A DNA stretch of 64,000 nt from Polaromonas sp. JS666 (GTDB lineage: Bacteria; Pseudomonadota; Gammaproteobacteria; Burkholderiales; Burkholderiaceae_C). This document shows, piece by piece, positions 59,750 to 64,000 of the stretch. The notes under the pieces are model-generated. The model did not search any database. It had not been told where the DNA came from and saw only the letters and a list, made by a program, of their open reading frames with translations. How positions within the stretch are numbered: position 1 is the stretch's first letter; each line of letters opens with the position of its first letter. A program made the translations under genes and the position numbers. The stretch spans positions 620,001 to 684,000 of the forward strand of contig NC_007948.1 of NCBI RefSeq assembly GCF_000013865.1, given 5' to 3'.

Positions 59750-60157
59750 TCAGGAATCAAGATCCAGCGTGGAGAGAATTTCCACAAAGGCATCAACGGC
59801 GGCTTGCCCTTCCAGCTGTTCCAGCCTGCCCAGCACCTCGACATCCTCCACGGGTGCGTAACCCATGCTGAAGCTCTTGAATCTGCGTTCGGACAGGGGA
59901 CCATGATGCAGCAACTTGATACTGGTGTGCCGCGGGTCCTGGCGAATCCGCTCCAGTAGCGCCAGAGTGTCTTCTTCAAGGCCTTCGAGTTGCTCGCAAA
60001 AGCGGATGCCGTCAAAAATGAGCAGCCCCGTGATGTCGCGTGCCTTGTTGGCAATGCGCGCTTTGCCCGCGATCTGCGCGACGATGCTGATGGGCGCCTC
60101 GGGCGCGATGGTGCTGACGAAGAGAACTTCGTGCAAGGGGGCTGGTTTTTGCATCAT
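59750..60157 (-). CDS. BLUF-domain protein lacking the photochemical Tyr and Gln
   Basis: The 135-residue protein is a single BLUF domain: LHEVLFVSTIAPEAPISIVAQIAGKARIANKARDITGLLIFDGIRFCEQLEGLEEDTLALLERIRQDPRHTSIKLLHHGPLSERRFKSFSMGYAP. The FAD-binding Asn in ARIANKARD is retained. In known photoactive BLUF domains a Tyr sits where this protein has Phe13 (VLFVS) and a Gln where it has Glu55 (FCEQLEG), so the light reaction of the family is probably lost. It may still bind flavin as a redox or protein-interaction domain. It is divergent from the neighbouring Crp/Fnr pseudogene. Confidence 0.85.
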   Translation of the reverse strand: MMQKPAPLHEVLFVSTIAPEAPISIVAQIAGKARIANKARDITGLLIFDGIRFCEQLEGLEEDTLALLERIRQDPRHTSIKLLHHGPLSERRFKSFSMGYAPVEDVEVLGRLEQLEGQAAVDAFVEILSTLDLDS

Positions 60158-60234
60158 TGATGAAAAATGTAGCCGGTAGCAACAAACGGGGCAATGTCAA
60201 AAGACACAGGTCTCCTGCCTGAAATTCACCTCCT

Positions 60235-60732
60235 ATGGCCAGCGCGCCTTCACCCTCTTCAAGCTGCCCACCGGTTTGCAACGCCTGCCGCCTTCGCCAG
60301 ACGGGGGCCTTTCGCTACAAGACCCTGAGTGACGGTCGCCGGCAGATCCTGAATTTTCTTTTGCCGGGCGATCTCATCGGTTTGCAGCAAAAATTTTCGG
60401 ATGGCCCCATCCATGGCATTGAAGCGGTAACCGATGTGACATTGTGTGTGTTCCCCCCGCGATGGTCTTTGGGCGCTGTTTCGCCAATATCCCAGCCTGG
60501 GCTATGACATCACCTGGCTGTCGGCGCGCGAGGAAGGCATGGTGGACGACAACCTGCTGACCGCCGGCCGGCGCAACGCGACCGAGCGCGTTGCGATGCT
60601 GTTGATGCATCTGTACCGCAGGCTGGACCGCATCGGGCTGGCGCAGGGCGGCTGCGCCTGCTCAACACCAGGGCGCTGGAGCGCATTGCAGATTACTACG
60701 ACACGCCGCCCAGTAAAGTACCGCTGTTGTAG
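60235..60732 (+). pseudogene. Broken Crp/Fnr-family regulator
   Basis: Three reading frames in order carry pieces of one Crp/Fnr-type protein. Frame 1 (60235-60455): CNACRLRQTGAF, RYKTLSDGRRQILNFLLPGDLIGLQQKFSDGPIHGIEAVTDVTLCVFP, where the join GAF-RYK suggests a deletion of part of the sensor domain. A frameshift near 60455-60460 leads to DGLWALFRQYPSLGYDITWLSAREEGMVDDNLLTAGRRNATERVAMLLMHLYRRLD in frame 2. A third frame then has LNTRALERIADYYDTPPSKVPLL with the helix-turn-helix missing. It cannot bind DNA as a normal regulator. Relatives in the genome could show the intact form. Confidence 0.8.
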
Positions 60733-60904
60733 GCGCGGGCTGGCAGCGAGGGCCAAGGTGGATGCAGATGTGAAGTCAGATGCCAAAGCGGCCAGGCGGG
60801 CTACTCCCGAGGAAGCGGCGTGACAGCCAAGAGCAAAAAGCGAAGAGCGAAGAGCGGCGCGCGCCGGTCGCCAGCGTATCGCTGGAGCGCCTGCTGCTGG
60901 ATGG

Positions 60905-61810
60905 TCATGATTTCTGGACGCTTGACAAAGCCCTGAGGTCCTGCTCGTAAGCGTCAAGGGTCTCGACCGCCTGGGCGCGTTGGGCCGGGGTGGTGCTGTT
61001 GTGCAGGGCGGCAAATGTTTGGCAGCCTTCCCGCGTCAACCCTTCCAGATGGTCGCGATGTGCGGGGATGGGCGAGTGGAGCCATCGCTCCAGCAGCCCG
61101 CGTACGGCCAGCCGCGTTTTTTCCGCGCTGGGCCGCTCCGCAACCAGGACGCGCAAGGTCTGCAGGACATCCTGCTGGCGCCGCAGTTTCTCGGCATAAA
61201 ACAGGGCCGCATCAAAGCGCGACTGGTCGATCCGCTGGCCAATCACGGCGAGCTGTTTTTCCTCCAGGGTTCCATACAGCCGCTCGGCGCGGCTGACCGC
61301 CTGCTTGTAGCGCTTGTCGCGTCCTTTTTGGGGCGGGCCGTCGAGAAAGGTGTCCCGGTAATCTGCATTGCCCTTGGCCCACTGGCGCTCCAGTTGCGTC
61401 AGCTGGCTGGTTTGCAGCGTGCCCACGAGTGCCACAGCCACCGGCTCGGCCCGGTGAGAAACCGCGACCAGCTTGCTGCGCACATCGGCAAATACCGCGC
61501 AGGCCTGGGCGGCGTCCATGTCAGCGGGCATGCGCTGCCGCAGCTTGCGAAGGGTGTCGATATAAGCCGGCAACTGGGTCTGACGGTGCCAGGCCTGGAG
61601 CTTGCCAAGGTCGTCCTTGACCTGCAGGCTTTGCGCGCCGGTGAAGTCGATATAACCATCCAGGTACCAGTAGGCAAAGTCCGGCGCCTGGTTGTAGAAA
61701 ATTTTCAGGGCGCTGCAGGCCGGCAAGAGGCAGGCCAGTGCCAGCACACCGATAATCCGGATGAAACGGTTCAGCCTTGTCTGTGCCGCCGGGCCCGAAT
61801 GCCCCTTCAT
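60905..61810 (-). CDS. Lipoprotein of the DUF6279 type
   Basis: The 301-residue protein, starting at 61810, has a lipoprotein signal (RIIGVLALACLLPACSALK, lipobox LPAC) and a helical body starting FYNQAPDFAYWYLDGYIDFTGAQSLQVKDDLGKLQAWHRQTQL, typical of the DUF6279 family of outer-envelope proteins of unknown function. A start at 61834 would overlap the divergent glmU start. The region from it to the preceding pseudogene (60733-60904) shows nothing identifiable. Function unknown. Confidence 0.72.
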   Translation of the reverse strand: MKGHSGPAAQTRLNRFIRIIGVLALACLLPACSALKIFYNQAPDFAYWYLDGYIDFTGAQSLQVKDDLGKLQAWHRQTQLPAYIDTLRKLRQRMPADMDAAQACAVFADVRSKLVAVSHRAEPVAVALVGTLQTSQLTQLERQWAKGNADYRDTFLDGPPQKGRDKRYKQAVSRAERLYGTLEEKQLAVIGQRIDQSRFDAALFYAEKLRRQQDVLQTLRVLVAERPSAEKTRLAVRGLLERWLHSPIPAHRDHLEGLTREGCQTFAALHNSTTPAQRAQAVETLDAYEQDLRALSSVQKS

Positions 61811-61832
61811 CCCAAAATTAACAGGAAACTTC

Positions 61833-63275
61833 ATGGCAACCCCAATTGATGTCGTCATCATGGCCGCGGGCAAAGGCACGCGGATGAAAAGCGCCTTGCC
61901 CAAAGTGTTGCACCAATTGGGCGGTCGTGCCTTGCTGGCGCATGTGATCGATTGCGCTGCCCGATTATCGGCCCGCCAGGCGGTGGTCATCGCGGGGCAC
62001 GGCGCTGCAGATGTTGAGGCCGCCTGCGCCCACCTGACGCGGGCTGCAGGCGATGCGCGCCAGGACCTGAGCCTGAAGTTTGCGCGGCAGGAGCCGCAGC
62101 TCGGCACCGGCCACGCGGTGCAGCAGGCCCTGCCGCTGCTGGCCGACGACGGCGTCACGCTGGTGCTGTCGGGCGACGTTCCGCTGACGCAGCCCGCCAC
62201 GCTGCGGGCCCTGCTGGAGCAGTGCGACGGCCAGCGGCTGGCGCTGCTCACGCTGAACATGGCCGATCCCACCGGCTACGGGCGCATCGTGCGCGCCGGG
62301 ACGCAGGCCACTGCCCAGGCTTCATCACAGGTCAGGGCCATCGTCGAGCACAAGGATGCCACCGAGGCCCAGCGCGGTATCCATGAAATCTACAGCGGCA
62401 TCATGGCCGTGCCCACCCGCTTGCTGCGCGGCTGGATCCATCGGCTGGACAACAAGAATGTGCAAAGCGAGTACTACCTCACCGACATCGTGAAGTTCGC
62501 CGTGGCCGATGGGGTGGCTGTGGTGGCGCACCAGATCACCGATGCGGCGCAGGTCGCGGGCGTCAACAGCCCGGTGCAGCTGGCCGAACTGGAGCGCGTT
62601 TACCAGCTGAGGCAGGCCACGGCCCTGATGGAGCAGGGCGTGCGGCTGGCCGACCCGGCCCGTTTTGACGTGCGCGGTACGCTGCAATGCGGCCAGGATG
62701 TCGAGATTGATGTGAACTGCGTGTTCGCCGGCCAGGTCAGCCTGGGCGAAGGCGTGCGCATCGGCGCCAACTGCGTGATTGCCAACGCCACGATTGCGGC
62801 CGGCGCGGTGATCCACCCATTTACCCACATCGACGGTGAAAAGCTGGGCGTGCAGGTGGGCGAGGGTGCACTGATTGGCCCGTTTGCCCGGCTGCGGCCG
62901 GGTGCCCAGCTGGGCGCTGAAGTGCACATCGGCAACTTTGTCGAAGTGAAGAATTCCACCCTGGCCAAAGGCGCCAAGGCCAACCACCTGGCCTACCTGG
63001 GCGATGCCACCGTGGGCGAGCGCGTCAACTACGGCGCGGGCAGCATCACCGCCAACTACGACGGTGCCAACAAGCACCGCACGGTGATTGAGGCCGATGT
63101 GCATATCGGCAGCAACTGCGTGTTGGTGGCGCCGGTGACGATAGGGCAGGGCGGCACGGTGGGCGGCGGCTCCACCATCACCAAGGACACGCCCCCGGGC
63201 GCGCTCAGCGTGGCGCGCGGCAAGCAAGTCAGCCTGCCCAACTGGAAAAGGCCTGTGAAGGTTAGCAAGGGATAA
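61833..63275 (+). CDS. glmU: Bifunctional UDP-N-acetylglucosamine pyrophosphorylase / glucosamine-1-phosphate acetyltransferase
   Basis: The 480-residue enzyme has an N-terminal nucleotidyltransferase domain (VVIMAAGKGTRMKSALPKVLHQLGGRALLAHVI, QEPQLGTGHAVQQALPLL, LSGDVPLTQPATL) and a C-terminal left-handed beta-helix acetyltransferase (RIGANCVIANATIAAGAVIHPFTHIDG, LGAEVHIGNFVEVKNSTLAKGAKANHLAYLGDATVGERVNYGAGSITANYDGANKHRTVIEADVHIGSNC). It makes UDP-GlcNAc from glucosamine-1-phosphate, a precursor of peptidoglycan and lipopolysaccharide. The ATG at 61833 follows an AGGAAA site. It is divergent from the lipoprotein gene and followed by a structured repeat. Confidence 0.98.
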   Translation: MATPIDVVIMAAGKGTRMKSALPKVLHQLGGRALLAHVIDCAARLSARQAVVIAGHGAADVEAACAHLTRAAGDARQDLSLKFARQEPQLGTGHAVQQALPLLADDGVTLVLSGDVPLTQPATLRALLEQCDGQRLALLTLNMADPTGYGRIVRAGTQATAQASSQVRAIVEHKDATEAQRGIHEIYSGIMAVPTRLLRGWIHRLDNKNVQSEYYLTDIVKFAVADGVAVVAHQITDAAQVAGVNSPVQLAELERVYQLRQATALMEQGVRLADPARFDVRGTLQCGQDVEIDVNCVFAGQVSLGEGVRIGANCVIANATIAAGAVIHPFTHIDGEKLGVQVGEGALIGPFARLRPGAQLGAEVHIGNFVEVKNSTLAKGAKANHLAYLGDATVGERVNYGAGSITANYDGANKHRTVIEADVHIGSNCVLVAPVTIGQGGTVGGGSTITKDTPPGALSVARGKQVSLPNWKRPVKVSKG

Positions 63276-63343
63276 GGCTTCTTTCCTCTTCCTCAGTTCG
63301 GGCTGGGCTTGTCGAGGCTGTTTTGTTCTGGTGAGTGCGCTTT

Positions 63344-63943
63344 TTGCTGAGGGCTGCTGGCCGGGTCTCGCCCCGGCGGGCGACTCACTTTCTCTTGCTT
63401 CGCCAAGAGAAAGTAAGCAAAGAGAAGGCGACCCTGCTGTCTGCGTCCCCTGCGCTTCGCTTCGGGGCAACCTGCGGTGCTCGGGCCAGGCGGGGTCTCG
63501 CTCGAACTCGCTACGTTGCACTTCGCTCAGACAATCGCGATCCCTGATCCGCCTGGCCCTGCGCTCCTTGGCGCAGTCAGAAGGGCTGGAGAGAAAGAAA
63601 TACCTACAGCCAAATACCGAATACATAAATCCACAAGGACACGCCGCGGCGTGTCCTTGTTTGTCTTGGTGTTTTTCTGTGTGTATTCGGTATTGGTATT
63701 CATTCCCCACCCGTCCTGGCTGGGCCGAGCAGCGCAGATGGAGGCGGCCTAAAGGGGCCGCAGTTGTTTGAGCCGCAGGCGAGTTCTGCGGACCGCCGCC
63801 GTAATCGAGCAGCACAGGTTGCCCGTAGCGAAGCGCAGGGACCCAGACTGCGGGTCGCCTTTTCTTTGGGTACTTTCTTTTGGCGAAGCAAAAGTAAAGT
63901 GCCTCGCCCGCCGGGGCGAGTCCCGGCCAGCAGCCCTCAGCAA
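63344..63943. repeat. Structured palindromic repeat, copy 2 (intact, 600 bp)
   Basis: The ends (63344-63383 and 63904-63943) are inverted repeats of 40 bp with one mismatch, starting TTGCTGAGGGCTGCTGG. The left half has hairpin 63387-63414 (ACTTTCTCTTG / CAAGAGAAAGT), the centre a perfect 28-bp palindrome (63633-63660, middle CCGCGG), and the right half hairpin 63872-63900 (ACTTTCTTTTG / CAAAAGTAAAGT). Its centre of symmetry is near 63644. It is the uninterrupted relative of the repeat around the IS110 element, in opposite orientation. No gene is supported in 63276-64000; frames such as 63331-63771 have no domain. Confidence 0.85.
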
Positions 63944-64000
63944 CCTCAGCAACCCTCAGCAGCGAACCCACCGCCGGAGCAAACCAAAAGCCCGCAACAA

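Noticed and set aside
63331..63771. Open frame of 146 codons in the intact structured repeat
   Set aside because: No domain; the region is explained by a palindromic repeat and the frame is not shared with the other copy.

Overview
The window looks like chromosomal DNA of a beta-proteobacterium of the order Burkholderiales, most likely family Comamonadaceae and Polaromonas/Rhodoferax-like. This rests on high GC and codon use, several Bug/TctC solute-binding proteins, many LysR regulators with short metabolic operons, a pcaQ-pcaHG pair, a tcu-type cluster and the style of the dispersed repeats. The genus is inferred, not proven. No rRNA, tRNA or CRISPR array was recognised.

Layout. 0-1.7 kb: end of a chaperone-usher pilus locus (two subunits, partial chaperone). 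2-6 kb: htpG, a deletion scar of a type I restriction system, and a HipBA toxin-antitoxin pair. 6-12.3 kb: a minus-strand run with a ModA-like cytoplasmic binding protein, two Bug receptors, the SrkA kinase, ohr/ohrR peroxide defence split by a small palindromic element, and an RRM protein. 12.5-16 kb: a methyltransferase and pcaQ/pcaHG (protocatechuate cleavage). 16-24.4 kb: hemerythrin-like protein, FMN-binding/GAF proteins, a NodIJ-like ABC exporter, a Fur-box-preceded siderophore-interacting protein, purT and an MscS channel. 24.4-29.6 kb: tcuR-tctC-tcuA-tcuB (tricarballylate/citrate-type oxidation with a TTT receptor). 29.7-40.2 kb: MFS, amn, gor, LysR/GST/FMN protein, LysR/DUF2917/enoyl-CoA hydratase, dbpA. 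40.2-41.4 kb: a non-autonomous transposon-like unit with a DUF2971 cargo gene. 41.4-44.2 kb: slt and 5-formyl-THF cyclo-ligase. 44.3-46.1 kb: a structured repeat split by an IS110-family element. 46.2-56.3 kb: a D-amino-acid/peptide utilisation locus (ridA, dppABCDF-like transporter, D-amino-acid deaminase, RpiR regulator, D-aminoacylase). 56.3-64 kb: LysR/DUF2917 pair, TfoX-like protein, divergent MBL protein, BLUF-like protein lacking its photochemical residues, Crp/Fnr pseudogene, a DUF6279-like lipoprotein, glmU, and a second, intact copy of the structured repeat.

The most unusual points are: (1) a 600-bp palindromic repeat family with compensatory stem changes, one copy of which hosts the IS110 element; (2) a 1.2-kb unit with IS630-like TA-flanked ends and a single DUF2971 cargo gene; (3) the D-amino-acid locus, whose RidA promoter region carries two identical-type TGAAA-N5-TTTCA palindromes 84 bp apart, probable RpiR operators; (4) a BLUF-like protein with Tyr and Gln replaced; and (5) several gene scars (hsdM-hsdS, Crp/Fnr) and MITE-like insertions that show active local rearrangement.
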